A stretch of 64,000 bases of DNA from Candidatus Melainabacteria bacterium (GTDB taxonomy: Bacteria > Cyanobacteriota > Vampirovibrionia > Obscuribacterales > Obscuribacteraceae). The stretch covers positions 62,001-126,000 of the forward strand of contig JADJWK010000001.1 of assembly GCA_016716405.1 (NCBI GenBank). Reading direction: 5' to 3'. Made by a program: the position numbers and the translations under genes. The notes under the pieces are model-generated. The model was not told the origin of the DNA, ran no database searches, and saw only the letters and a list, made by a program, of their open reading frames with translations. How positions within the stretch are numbered: position 1 is the stretch's first letter; each line of letters starts with the position of its first letter. Below are positions 10,194-18,134 of this stretch, in pieces.

Positions 10194-11133
10194 GCAGTGC
10201 CGTTTGTTGATGCTGGGCGCCATGTACGAGAATGGCGGCAACACCACCCATCGTTTTCTCGATGGTCACCCCGAGATGTTCGTATATCCCTTCGAATCGC
10301 AGGTCGGCACCAGACTGGTGATGGACCAGATGGCCAGCCTTTTCCCGGTCAAGTACCGCTGGCCCGTCTTCGCACTGGATGCGACACCGTATCAAGATTA
10401 CAAGGCGATCATCGACGAAGAAGGCAAAATCCGCTCCCGCACTCCCAAGGTCAGCAAATTCCGGCATATGCCCATGGAATTCAGTGACGACGAGCGTTGC
10501 GAAATCTACTGCAAAATCATCGAGAAGACCGGCCGCAGCAGCGCCAAGAATGTCATGGCTTTCTTCCAGGCTACCTTCGAAGCATGGAAAGACTACAAGA
10601 CCACCGGCAAAGAGTCCTTCTATGTAGGCTACAGCCCGATCCTGGGAGTGGATGCCGACAAGATCCTCACCGAGCTACCCGAAGCGCACTTCCTCCATGT
10701 CGTGCGCAACCCCTGGTCCGCCTACGCCGACACCAAAAAACGCCCGGTGCCCATGTCGCTCAAAGACTATATCTTCGGCTGGAACACCAACCAGCATTTC
10801 GCCCTGCTATTCGAGAAGATGTTCCCGGGCAGATTCCATATCGTCAGAGCCGAAGACGTCATGGCCGATTCGTACAAGACTCTTGGTGCTCTTTGCGAGA
10901 AGCTCGGTCTCAAGCCTGCCGACTCCCTCAAGAGACCTACATGGAACGGCGAAGAGCTCCAGGAGATCTACCCCTGGGGCACCATCCGTAAAGCCACTCC
11001 GGAGTCCAACATAGCCACCGGAAACGAGCTCACCGACGAGGAGAAGATGGAGATCGAGCTGCGCGCCTGGCAGTATCTCGAAGTCTTCAACTACAAGAAT
11101 ATCCTCGAGGGCAAGACCCTGGTCGCCAAATAG
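10186..11133 (+). CDS. Sulfotransferase-like protein
   Basis: A 315-residue cytosolic protein. The N-terminus has MLGAMYENGGNTTHRFLDGH, a relaxed version of the 5'-PSB loop that binds the phosphosulfate of PAPS. Residues around 173 read HFLHVVRNPWSAYADTKKR, close to the 3'-phosphate-binding RxPxxxxxS segment. These two sites are diagnostic for PAPS-dependent sulfotransferases. The start is fixed by AAAGGAG at 10173-10179. It overlaps the preceding gene by 8 nt and lies 9 nt before the epimerase gene. I infer sulfation of a glycan made by this operon. The strict GTxRSGT-type P-loop is lacking, so a related nucleotide-using transferase is possible. Confidence 0.65.
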   Translation: MSKQCRLLMLGAMYENGGNTTHRFLDGHPEMFVYPFESQVGTRLVMDQMASLFPVKYRWPVFALDATPYQDYKAIIDEEGKIRSRTPKVSKFRHMPMEFSDDERCEIYCKIIEKTGRSSAKNVMAFFQATFEAWKDYKTTGKESFYVGYSPILGVDADKILTELPEAHFLHVVRNPWSAYADTKKRPVPMSLKDYIFGWNTNQHFALLFEKMFPGRFHIVRAEDVMADSYKTLGALCEKLGLKPADSLKRPTWNGEELQEIYPWGTIRKATPESNIATGNELTDEEKMEIELRAWQYLEVFNYKNILEGKTLVAK

Positions 11134-11142
11134 AACCGGAAA

Positions 11143-12117
11143 TTGGCGAGTAAAAGAGTCCTGATCACCGGAGCAAGCGGCTTTGTCGGAGCCAATCTGA
11201 CCAGACGCTTGCTCCGTGATGGTCACAGGGTGACGGTCTTGCTCAGAGAACAGTCCGACACCTGGAGGATAGACGATGTCCTAGCCGACCTCGATGTCCG
11301 CTCTCTCGACCTGCTCGATCTCGCTGCCGTCAGAGCCGTCACCGGCGAGATCAAGGCAGACTGGATCTTTCACCTGGCCGCATATGGGAACTATTCCTGG
11401 CAGGAAGACTGGCGCCAGATCGTCGACACCAATCTGACCAGCACCATCAATCTTCTCGAGGCAGCCTCCGAGACTGGCTTCGATGCCTTTATCAACACCG
11501 GCTCCTCATCGGAATACGGCATCTGCGATCACGCCCCCCTTGAATCGGAGAGAGTCGAGCCGAATAGTTACTATGCCGTGACCAAGGCGGCAGCCACCGC
11601 CGCCTGCCGCCATGTCGCCGCCGTAAGAGACCTCTATATCCCGACCCTGCGTCTTTATTCTGTATACGGTCCCTATGAAGACCCGAGAAGGCTGATGCCC
11701 ACCATCATCAGAAAGGGTCTGGAGAAGGATCTGCCTCCCCTGGTAGACCCGGATATAGCGCGGGATTTCATCTATACCGACGATGTGGTGGAAGCTTATC
11801 TGGCGGCCTGCAAACCGGCATCAACGGAAAGAGCCCCGATCTATAACGTCGGAAGCGGCGTCCAGACGACTATTAAAGAGATCGTCGACCTGGCCCGGGA
11901 GATTTTCTGTATCGAGAAAACACCGGTCTGGGGAAGCATGGACAATCGCAAATGGGACGCCAGCGTCTGGGTGGCATCAATCGGAAAAATCGAGAAAGAG
12001 CTCGGCTGGAAACCCGATACCAGCCTTCGTGACGGTCTCAGCAGATTCACCGCCTGGCTCGAATCGCAAGAAGCCATGAAAGAGCACTACCGGAGCGCAG
12101 CCACAGCCAGAGCGTGA
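11143..12117 (+). CDS. NAD-dependent epimerase/dehydratase (extended SDR)
   Basis: VLITGASGFVGANLTRRLL at residue 6 is the GxxGxxG NAD-binding turn of extended short-chain dehydrogenases. FHLAAYG and the catalytic YAVTK (Tyr-x-x-x-Lys, within NSYYAVTKAAA) follow, with NTGSSSEYG supplying the serine. Length (324) is normal for nucleotide-sugar 4-epimerases and dehydratases. The start is the TTG at 11143, because similarity begins there and no ATG is available. It is last in the transketolase operon and probably modifies the nucleotide sugar used by the glycosyltransferase. The 3' end has a decayed second copy at 12677-12746. Confidence 0.88.
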   Translation: MASKRVLITGASGFVGANLTRRLLRDGHRVTVLLREQSDTWRIDDVLADLDVRSLDLLDLAAVRAVTGEIKADWIFHLAAYGNYSWQEDWRQIVDTNLTSTINLLEAASETGFDAFINTGSSSEYGICDHAPLESERVEPNSYYAVTKAAATAACRHVAAVRDLYIPTLRLYSVYGPYEDPRRLMPTIIRKGLEKDLPPLVDPDIARDFIYTDDVVEAYLAACKPASTERAPIYNVGSGVQTTIKEIVDLAREIFCIEKTPVWGSMDNRKWDASVWVASIGKIEKELGWKPDTSLRDGLSRFTAWLESQEAMKEHYRSAATARA

Positions 12118-12126
12118 TTCGAATCT

Positions 12127-12396
12127 TCAGGACTCATAGACATCGCTCCTGTGCCCAATGCGAAGCACCAGCACCGTTATTTCATCATGCTTGATATCGC
12201 AGATGACCCGGTAGTCCCCTACCCGGTATCGCCAGAAAGCTCCGAAAGACCCTGTAAGCGCCTTGCCCAATAACCTGGGATCCTTTGACGTCGCAACACG
12301 CTTGTCCATGAAATCGACTATTCTACGGGCGGCGGCTCTGTCTAGCTTAGCAAGCTCTTTGACTGCGCTTGCGCCGTATTCAATCTTCCAGACCAA
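12127..12396 (-). CDS. relE: RelE/ParE-type toxin
   Basis: An 89-residue protein with the RelE fold pattern: KIEYGASAVKELAKLDRAAARRI at the N-terminus, then LTGSFGAFWRYRVGDYRVICDI and the terminal VLVLRIGHRSDVYE. The basic and aromatic residues (R, K, Y near the end) match ribosome-dependent mRNA interferases. The start is TTG 12396, inside the antitoxin gene (17-nt overlap), so toxin translation depends on the antitoxin frame. Symbol by family; RelE versus ParE cannot be separated by eye, but GHRxDVY favours RelE. Confidence 0.85.
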   Translation of the reverse strand: MVWKIEYGASAVKELAKLDRAAARRIVDFMDKRVATSKDPRLLGKALTGSFGAFWRYRVGDYRVICDIKHDEITVLVLRIGHRSDVYES

Positions 12397-12607
12397 GAGC
12401 TTCTCTCACTTCGTCAGCACTAGCAATCTTCTCTTTCGCCTGCCTTATCTGCTCAACCCTGTGAGCTGCGAGGTAATAGTCCTCCATGTCGTCTATCTTT
12501 TCAGCAATCATTTCCCGAATATAGAACGCCTTGGTACGACCGGTCATTCTGGCCAGGGCATCCAATCTCTTCTCAAGATCATCGGGAAGCCGAATAGAGG
12601 TTGCCAT
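12380..12607 (-). CDS. relB: RelB-type ribbon-helix-helix antitoxin
   Basis: A 75-residue protein beginning MATSIRLPDDLEKRLDALA, the DNA-binding beta strand and first helix of MetJ/Arc (RHH) antitoxins. A helical tail rich in charged residues (IEDYYLAAHRVEQ-like) would wrap the toxin. It precedes and overlaps the toxin gene, the usual order, and the dimer normally represses its own promoter. The promoter must lie in 12608-12740, which also contains remnants of the epimerase gene. Confidence 0.85.
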   Translation of the reverse strand: MATSIRLPDDLEKRLDALARMTGRTKAFYIREMIAEKIDDMEDYYLAAHRVEQIRQAKEKIASADEVREALGLED

Positions 12608-12676
12608 AAACCTTCTCCACCGAGCGAATACATGTATTCAATGTATCACAACTTCATAAGACCGACTAGCGTGTCA

Positions 12677-12746
12677 TGAAAGAGCACTACCATGGCGCAG
12701 CCAAAGTCAGAGCACCAGCCTCCGTGACGGTCTCACCAGATTCTAT
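12677..12746 (+). repeat. Decayed copy of the epimerase gene 3' end
   Basis: About 38 bases beginning ATGAAAGAGCACTACC repeat 12076-12113 with a few mismatches. They are followed directly by about 31 bases beginning ACCAGCCTCCGTGACGGTCT that match 12019-12049. The order of the two pieces is reversed relative to the gene. There is no open frame. The remnant and the intact 3' end flank the toxin-antitoxin genes, suggesting duplication and rearrangement when the island was acquired. Confidence 0.6.
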
Positions 12747-12946
12747 TGGGACGCCTTGAAGGTGATCTCCCAGGGTTTATCGCACTTGCGCCCAACCGAG
12801 CAAGCTATCTGATAGTTCATGGTCTGGAGTCTTACCAGATCCTGGATTTTCTCCTCAAAAGATTTGGCAGCGAGAACCTTGCGGTACTCTGCCTTTTGCT
12901 CGAAGAGTTCTTCCGCCCTGACTGGCTTTTTCCTTACCTTTGACAC
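12743..12946 (-). CDS. Small partner protein of nucleotidyltransferase (possible toxin-antitoxin component)
   Basis: A 67-residue soluble protein starting at GTG 12946, highly charged at the start (SKVRKKPVRAEELFEQK), then YRKVLAAKSFEEKIQDLV and a C-terminal part with two cysteines. It lies 26 nt after the nucleotidyltransferase gene on the same strand. I recall small proteins with an R-K-x-L-A-x-x-x-F-E-E-K-I core accompanying such nucleotidyltransferases in many genomes, but know of no tested function. Not a HEPN domain as far as I can see. Confidence 0.6.
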   Translation of the reverse strand: MSKVRKKPVRAEELFEQKAEYRKVLAAKSFEEKIQDLVRLQTMNYQIACSVGRKCDKPWEITFKASQ

Positions 12947-12972
12947 AGTCGACCCTCGGGGTTATACAAACC

Positions 12973-13470
12973 TTATATATTCAGACTGTCCCATTTGTCA
13001 ACGAGCCCAAACCGGGTAAGTATATCGTTTAGCCTTTCCGGGTCGGGCTTGGTGCTGGCAAGTACAACGGGTATTCGACTCATGTCCTTCGGCCGCCCCG
13101 CCTTGATCATGATCGCCAGTAGATGCTCCAGGGTGAATACCCTCGTCGGCACTCCAAGAAACTTGATCTCTACAGCCATTTCGATAGCCTCTCGCTCGAG
13201 GTCTGAAGGAGGCACAAGGAATTGAACAGGCACACCCTCAATCTTGATATTGGCGCCTTCAGGCACATATCCCCGCTCCATCAAGTAGCTATATAGTGGT
13301 GCCATGTCAACCAGCAGCCCCCCTGGCTCACCTATATTGCAAAAAATATCTAGATCGAATGTATTCACAACTTCCGAGTAGAACACGACACCAATGGCAC
13401 CACCTATAGCATAACGCCCTATGACGCCAGCCTTCTCCATCTCATTGATGACTTTCAGTGTCTCATTCAT
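12973..13470 (-). CDS. Nucleotidyltransferase-fold protein (AbiEii-like)
   Basis: A 165-residue protein from ATG 13470. YAIGGAIGVVFY near residue 18 is a glycine-rich helix, and NTFDLDIFCN (D-x-D) supplies the metal-binding acidic pair of the nucleotidyltransferase fold. VFTLEHLLAIMIKAGRPKDM gives the following helix with the conserved Lys and Asp seen in AbiEii/MNT-type proteins. Together with the small downstream gene it looks like a two-gene stress or defence module. Substrate (tRNA, protein or nucleotide) cannot be told. GC is lower than in the flanking operons. Confidence 0.65.
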   Translation of the reverse strand: MNETLKVINEMEKAGVIGRYAIGGAIGVVFYSEVVNTFDLDIFCNIGEPGGLLVDMAPLYSYLMERGYVPEGANIKIEGVPVQFLVPPSDLEREAIEMAVEIKFLGVPTRVFTLEHLLAIMIKAGRPKDMSRIPVVLASTKPDPERLNDILTRFGLVDKWDSLNI

Positions 13471-13674
13471 CGAGCAGACTATAGCACCAAACCGCCAGTC
13501 CTGCATCGAGACCCTTCAAAACAAAAGTGACTGCACTCCAATAATTGCGCGAAAAAATATTTAGCACTACCAGCGATACTACAACAAATCCCAAGAAGGA
13601 AAACTGATGCGCGGCCAGCTTCTGATACGGATAGGCAGTCTCGGTCTGGATCAATGGACCTCAACAACAGAGTC

Positions 13675-14628
13675 TCAAACAGCCATCTCCAGACTCGCGA
13701 TCCGGTCTATGCGCTCGGCCACCTCCACCGGTCCGTCCCGAAGGGGGCGGGTGGAGACGAAGCGGGCATACTGGCAGAAGATCGCGCTCCAGAAAGCGAT
13801 CACGCCGGCGGCGGTAAGGAGGCAGGCGACGAGTTCCATGCCGGAAAAAGACTCCCAGGAGATGAGATGCACCACCATCGCCACCAGCAACAGCGCTATC
13901 GATGCGATGGTCGATACCTTCAGCTTCTCGCTCCAGAAAGCCGGTCCCATGAGAACGCAATTGTGATGCAGGAGCTTGAAGAAAGAATATGAGCTCGGAC
14001 CATGGTAGCGGCTTTCGGGCTCATAATAGACGAAGCTCGTAAGGGTGCCTGGCGTCGAATTAGATTGACGATCGAGAAGCTTGACGAAATGGCTGTTCCG
14101 GTCCGGCGCCGCCAGATACCTATCGGCGACGGCCCTTGAGATCAGCGCGAAGGAGCCATAATCGAGACTGTTGGGAAACCTGGTGTAGACCGGCAGAAGC
14201 TTGCGGACAGCGGCATCGGCCAGGCATCTGGCGATGGAATCGCGCCGCCTGGTCTTGACCGCCAGAACAATATCGCTTCCCTGCCTGGCTTTGCTCAGGA
14301 GACTGCCTATACATTCGGGCGGATCTTGTAGATCGGCATCCATGACCAGGCAATAGTCTCCTCTTGCCCGGGAGAAACCGGAAGCGATAGCGGCTGCCTG
14401 ACCGTAATTGAGCCTGTGCCTGAAGGCCCGGATGCGCAGATTATCGTCGCATTTCGCCAGGCTCTCGATGACATTCCAGTCCGACTCGTCACCGCGATCG
14501 TCGACAAAAATCACCTCGAAGTCCACCGACTGCTCGCTCAGGTAATCGCTCAAACGCGAGTACAGGGGCGGAAGACAGCTTCCGCACTTATACACCGGCA
14601 GGATCACGCTAAGATATGGTCTGGACAA
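13675..14628 (-). CDS. Family 2 glycosyltransferase with C-terminal membrane helices
   Basis: SVILPVYKCGSCLPPLYSRL opens the GT-A domain. EVIFVDDRGDESDWNVIE carries the nucleotide-binding aspartates and DYCLVMDADLQDPPE the DxD metal site. YGQAAAIASGFSRARGD is typical of ArnC/GtrB-like enzymes that load sugars onto undecaprenyl phosphate. Two hydrophobic segments near residues 240-290 anchor it in the inner membrane. Its product could supply the GT-C enzymes at 1-6167. Length (317) fits GtrB/ArnC. The gene stands alone on this strand; the 204 bp downstream before 13470 holds no convincing gene. Confidence 0.85.
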   Translation of the reverse strand: MSRPYLSVILPVYKCGSCLPPLYSRLSDYLSEQSVDFEVIFVDDRGDESDWNVIESLAKCDDNLRIRAFRHRLNYGQAAAIASGFSRARGDYCLVMDADLQDPPECIGSLLSKARQGSDIVLAVKTRRRDSIARCLADAAVRKLLPVYTRFPNSLDYGSFALISRAVADRYLAAPDRNSHFVKLLDRQSNSTPGTLTSFVYYEPESRYHGPSSYSFFKLLHHNCVLMGPAFWSEKLKVSTIASIALLLVAMVVHLISWESFSGMELVACLLTAAGVIAFWSAIFCQYARFVSTRPLRDGPVEVAERIDRIASLEMAV

Positions 14629-14703
14629 GATTTCACCTGATTCCTACTTCCTTGCTTACAACAGGATACCGCCATAAGAGCGGCATTTTCTAAGAGACTC
14701 TTC

Positions 14704-16719
14704 ATGTCCGAATTCGTACTCATCAGAGATCTGGCAATAATCTGGCTCACGGCGCTTTTTGCCGGATATGTCTGTGTCCGCTCGAAAATGCCGGTGATTG
14801 CAGGATATATACTTTCGGGGGTATTAATAGGACCCTTCGGCCTCAAGCTCATAGTGGAAGCCGAGCAGATTCACGTCCTTTCCGAGTTCGGAGTGGCGCT
14901 TTTGCTCTTCGCCCTGGGGGTGGAAGTCTCGCTCAAGCAGATCCTGGGCAGAAACTCCAGAGTGATTGTCGCTGGTCTCTTGCAGATAAGCCTCACCATT
15001 GCTGCATTTTTCGGCATCTCTCTGCTCACCGGCATGGCCACCGGCTCCGCCGAGGCTTTCGTGTTCGGCTCCATCTGCGCATTATCGAGCAGCGTGGTGG
15101 TGACCAGAGTGCTCATGGACAGAGGCGAGCTGGATTCCATCCATGGACAGCTCCTGATCCCCTTCCTGATTCTCCAGGACATCTCTCTGGTGCCTCTCAT
15201 CTCTCTGATTCCGGTTCTCGAAGATCCACAATCGGGACTTTTCCAGATCCTCGTCCTGGCCCTGCTCAAAGCCGGCGTCCTGGTCCTCATCGTTATCTGG
15301 GGCGCCACCAGACTGGTCCCCTACCTGCTTTCCAGGGTGGTGCACTCCAACTATCGCGAGCTCTTTCTCCTGCTCATCATTTCGCTCTGCCTGGTGATTG
15401 CTCTGGCAAGCAACTATCTCGGACTTTCCCTTGCCCTGGGAGCCTTTCTTGCCGGTATCATGATCTCGGAATCGACTTACGGTCACCAGGCTCTGGCGGA
15501 GCTGCTTCCTCTGCGCGATCTCTTCTCTATCGTCTTTTTCGTTTCGGTGGGCATGCTCCTCGATCCGGCTTTCATAGCCGGTCACTGGTCCGAAGTGTTG
15601 TTTTTCCTGGCTCTTCTCATCGTCGGCAAAGCAGTGATTGCCACCGGAGCCGCCCGGGTGGCCACCAGGAGCAACCGCTCGGCCGTGCTCACCGGAGTCG
15701 GTCTGGCTCAGATAGGCGAGTTCTCTTTCGTTGTCGCCATGCTCGGCTCCCAGGCAGGCATAGTCAGCCCGGCCCTCTACAATCTCTTTCTATCAGGCGC
15801 TGTGGTATCACTCATTGCCGCGCCCCTTCTCATGGGTCTGGCTCCGGCCCTGCTTCACCGTCTGGGGAGAGCGCCCGCGAGCAAGGAAGAGAGGCGAAAA
15901 AGCGATCGAAGCCACGATCCTGCTGCTTCAATGACCGACCATGTGATCCTTCTGGGCTTCGGGCGCACCGGTCGCAATCTCGGTCAGGTGCTCCACGACA
16001 GCGGCATTCCCTTCGTGGTGGTGGAGCTCAATGCTGCCATCTTAGACGAGCTCGACAAGCTCGATATCGCCTTTATCTATGGCGACGCCGCCAGCCGGGT
16101 GGCACTGCTCCGCACCAACCTGCGCTCCGCCTCCTGCCTGGTGATCACCATTCACGATCCCATAGCCACTCTCACCATTATCGAGCTTGCCCGGCAGATC
16201 AACCCGGACATCAAAATCATCGCTCGCGCTCACCGGGAGGAGGACATCGAAGTTTTCCGGGCAGCCGGTGCCAATGCCGTGGTGCAGCCAGAGTTCGAGG
16301 CAGGCATCGAGATTACCCGTCTAACCTTGCTCGGACTGAACCGCAGCGATCCTCAGATCAAATCGACCCTGGCGGGCATCAGACAGAAACGATACAGCCT
16401 CTTCAAACCGGACATAGCCGAGCCCGATCTGCACAAACTGGTTGGTCACATGCACGCCGACCATATGACCGCCTGGTTCGTTTTCCACGGCGAAGAGACA
16501 GGCGGGGGAAAAACCCTCAAAGAGCTCGATATCCGCAAGAACACCGGAGCCACCGTCCTGGCGATCAAGCGGGGCGAAAGCATTCTTCCCCACCCCGGGC
16601 CCGATGAGAGCCTGGAACTGAACGACGAGCTCTATGTCACCGGTGACGCCGGGCAGCTCGCCGCCTGCGAGGATCAGCTATGGCTGCGGCGCTTCTGCCC
16701 GCTCTGGGATGTGATTTGA
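14704..16719 (+). CDS. CPA2-family cation/proton antiporter with TrkA-N and TrkA-C domains
   Basis: About 12 membrane helices over residues 1-390 show the CPA2 pattern: SKMPVIAGYILSGVLIGPFG, FALGVEVSLKQ, SSSVVVTRVLMDRGEL and GAFLAGIMISES. A cytosolic RCK/TrkA-N domain follows near residue 415 (HVILLGFGRTGRNLGQVL, GxGxxG). A TrkA-C domain ends the protein at 671. This is the layout of KefB/KefC and related K+/H+ or Na+/H+ exchangers gated by nucleotides. Start ATG 14704. It is convergent with the next gene, 5 nt away. The transported ion cannot be told from sequence. Confidence 0.9.
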   Translation: MSEFVLIRDLAIIWLTALFAGYVCVRSKMPVIAGYILSGVLIGPFGLKLIVEAEQIHVLSEFGVALLLFALGVEVSLKQILGRNSRVIVAGLLQISLTIAAFFGISLLTGMATGSAEAFVFGSICALSSSVVVTRVLMDRGELDSIHGQLLIPFLILQDISLVPLISLIPVLEDPQSGLFQILVLALLKAGVLVLIVIWGATRLVPYLLSRVVHSNYRELFLLLIISLCLVIALASNYLGLSLALGAFLAGIMISESTYGHQALAELLPLRDLFSIVFFVSVGMLLDPAFIAGHWSEVLFFLALLIVGKAVIATGAARVATRSNRSAVLTGVGLAQIGEFSFVVAMLGSQAGIVSPALYNLFLSGAVVSLIAAPLLMGLAPALLHRLGRAPASKEERRKSDRSHDPAASMTDHVILLGFGRTGRNLGQVLHDSGIPFVVVELNAAILDELDKLDIAFIYGDAASRVALLRTNLRSASCLVITIHDPIATLTIIELARQINPDIKIIARAHREEDIEVFRAAGANAVVQPEFEAGIEITRLTLLGLNRSDPQIKSTLAGIRQKRYSLFKPDIAEPDLHKLVGHMHADHMTAWFVFHGEETGGGKTLKELDIRKNTGATVLAIKRGESILPHPGPDESLELNDELYVTGDAGQLAACEDQLWLRRFCPLWDVI

Positions 16720-16724
16720 AAGAA

Positions 16725-17198
16725 TCAGGGCTCGACGATTTCCACGTCTATGACACTGCTGCCGGTGCTGGCAATGCGTGCCGGATCGCTCTTTCTCATC
16801 GAGCCGTTCACATCGGCGAGCACCACCCTGACCTTGTCGGCCAGGCGGCAGGAGGCTGAGAGCATATCGGCGCTGTCATCTATACGCTTTTCGGAGAGAA
16901 GCTGATCGATGGCAGGAAGGGTCTCGCCGAGCATGACCAGATCGTCCACGGCGACTTTGATCTTGGAAGAGAGAGCCTCTTTGCTCGAATTGTTGCTAAC
17001 GAACTTGAGATGCTGATCGAGATCATTGGCTTTTTCGAGAAGCTCTGCCACCACAGCCTGAAGCCTTGCCTGGCTGTCCCGGAGAAGAGCCAGACGGCGG
17101 CGACGCCGCCTGGGCGAGAGCACCGCGAAATAGACCACTGCCAGGGTGCACAGTGCACCCATGAGAAAAGCGGAGCTGACCGGATCGGTCCAGAGCAT
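16725..17198 (-). CDS. Membrane-anchored coiled-coil protein of unknown function
   Basis: 157 residues. One N-terminal membrane helix (SAFLMGALCTLAVVYFAVL) is followed by a basic stop-transfer patch (RRRRRR) and then a long helical region rich in Leu, Glu and Lys that looks coiled-coil. No family is recognised. It lies 9 nt after the gene starting at 17570, so the two probably form an operon. Codon third positions are GC-rich like the neighbours. Confidence 0.65.
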   Translation of the reverse strand: MLWTDPVSSAFLMGALCTLAVVYFAVLSPRRRRRRLALLRDSQARLQAVVAELLEKANDLDQHLKFVSNNSSKEALSSKIKVAVDDLVMLGETLPAIDQLLSEKRIDDSADMLSASCRLADKVRVVLADVNGSMRKSDPARIASTGSSVIDVEIVEP

Positions 17199-17207
17199 TG
17201 ACGACGG

Positions 17208-17570
17208 TCACTCTTGGCTGATGCGGGGATCGACTTCGAATCCGGGCAGATGCGAGACCCTGTCATGCCAGTCTCTGACAAGAGAGCCCATGCGCCGGGC
17301 ACGTTCTTCTTTGCCCCTGAAAGTAAAAGCTCCTGAGGACCTGGACGGATCGATATCGCGTCCCCGGGAGATGATGTCGGTCCTGGTGATTTCCTGCGTG
17401 CCTGAGCTCGAGCTCGAATCAGACTCTGTCTCAGGAAGCTTGAGAGCCTGCAGATTCTGCGAGGTGGTGCGCGCTCTCATCCTGGCCATGCGGTCCCTGA
17501 CCGCTTCCATCTCTTCGGGCTCGGCACTCTCCGGCGCCGGGCAGAGAATCATCGAAATCACCTTGAACAT
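17208..17570 (-). CDS. Hypothetical protein
   Basis: 120 residues, mostly charged and probably flexible, with a serine run (ESDSSSSSG) near residue 52 and paired arginines throughout. No domain is recognised. First gene of a two-gene operon with the membrane coiled-coil gene. The start at ATG 17570 is the first in frame, and a downstream methionine at residue 7 is possible. Confidence 0.5.
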   Translation of the reverse strand: MFKVISMILCPAPESAEPEEMEAVRDRMARMRARTTSQNLQALKLPETESDSSSSSGTQEITRTDIISRGRDIDPSRSSGAFTFRGKEERARRMGSLVRDWHDRVSHLPGFEVDPRISQE

Positions 17571-17881
17571 TCGACTCTCCAGTTATATTGACGATATCTA
17601 TAGTAAGTGAAAAACACACCGGAAGCAAAGAAGATCCGTTCCAGGTCACATCGGAGATCCAACATGAATAAGATTTATTGCCGCGAGGTCACCTCTCCAT
17701 ATTGCAGAGCGCCCTGCCGGCATGGGGAAAGCGGATTCTAAAACTCGTCTCATAAGGATTCTTGACTTTCAATTTTCTGTGCCTGTGTTACACTCCTGTC
17801 TAGAAAAACGGCATCCAGCAAGCTTCTTTCTCCACTATTTCACCTAGACATGCCCTCGAGCACACAGGCGGGCCAGCAAAT
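17571..17881. other. 311-bp region with promoter elements and one tiny open frame
   Basis: Upstream region shared by the divergent genes 17208-17570 and 17882-18124. It holds a plus-strand promoter-like pair (17762-17794). It also holds a 25-codon frame at 17664-17741 preceded by GGAGA, encoding a cysteine-containing peptide (YCREVTSPYCRAPCRHG). I cannot say whether that peptide is made. No RNA gene recognised. Confidence 0.4.
17762..17794 (+). promoter_or_regulatory. Putative sigma-70-type promoter for the gene at 17882
   Basis: TTGACT at 17762-17767 is a good -35 box. The -10 region reads TGTTACACT, centred about 18-21 nt downstream and overlapping the small palindrome GTGTTACAC. The distance to the ATG is about 90 nt. 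Spacing is not ideal. Confidence 0.4.
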
Positions 17882-18124
17882 ATGTCCTTCTCCAAGTCCA
17901 GCAACAATAACAGCCCGATCAAGAACACCCTTTACGAGCTCAAAGACATCGTCAGCCGCCAGCAAGGGGAAGACCATGAATCGGTGGGCCTGGTGCTCGA
18001 AATCGAAGCCATCGTCAGCAGCATCGAAGCCAAGCAAGCCGCCATCTCCCGCAAGCACAAGAAAAAGGTCACCGAGCCTGCCATCGTCGTGCCGGGCATG
18101 GGCAACACTGTCCCGGTTCTCTAA
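17882..18124 (+). CDS. Small hypothetical protein
   Basis: 80 residues, hydrophilic: a serine/asparagine-rich start, a helical middle (NTLYELKDIVSRQQ and LEIEAIVSSIEAKQAA) and a lysine-rich patch (RKHKKK). Third codon positions are strongly GC, as in real genes here, which supports coding. No family recognised. Convergent with murG, 10 nt apart. Confidence 0.6.
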   Translation: MSFSKSSNNNSPIKNTLYELKDIVSRQQGEDHESVGLVLEIEAIVSSIEAKQAAISRKHKKKVTEPAIVVPGMGNTVPVL

Positions 18125-18134
18125 CTGACTTCAC

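Noticed and set aside
13463..13654. 63-codon minus-strand frame with one hydrophobic helix
   Set aside because: TTG start, no ribosome site, no family; overlaps the start of the nucleotidyltransferase gene.
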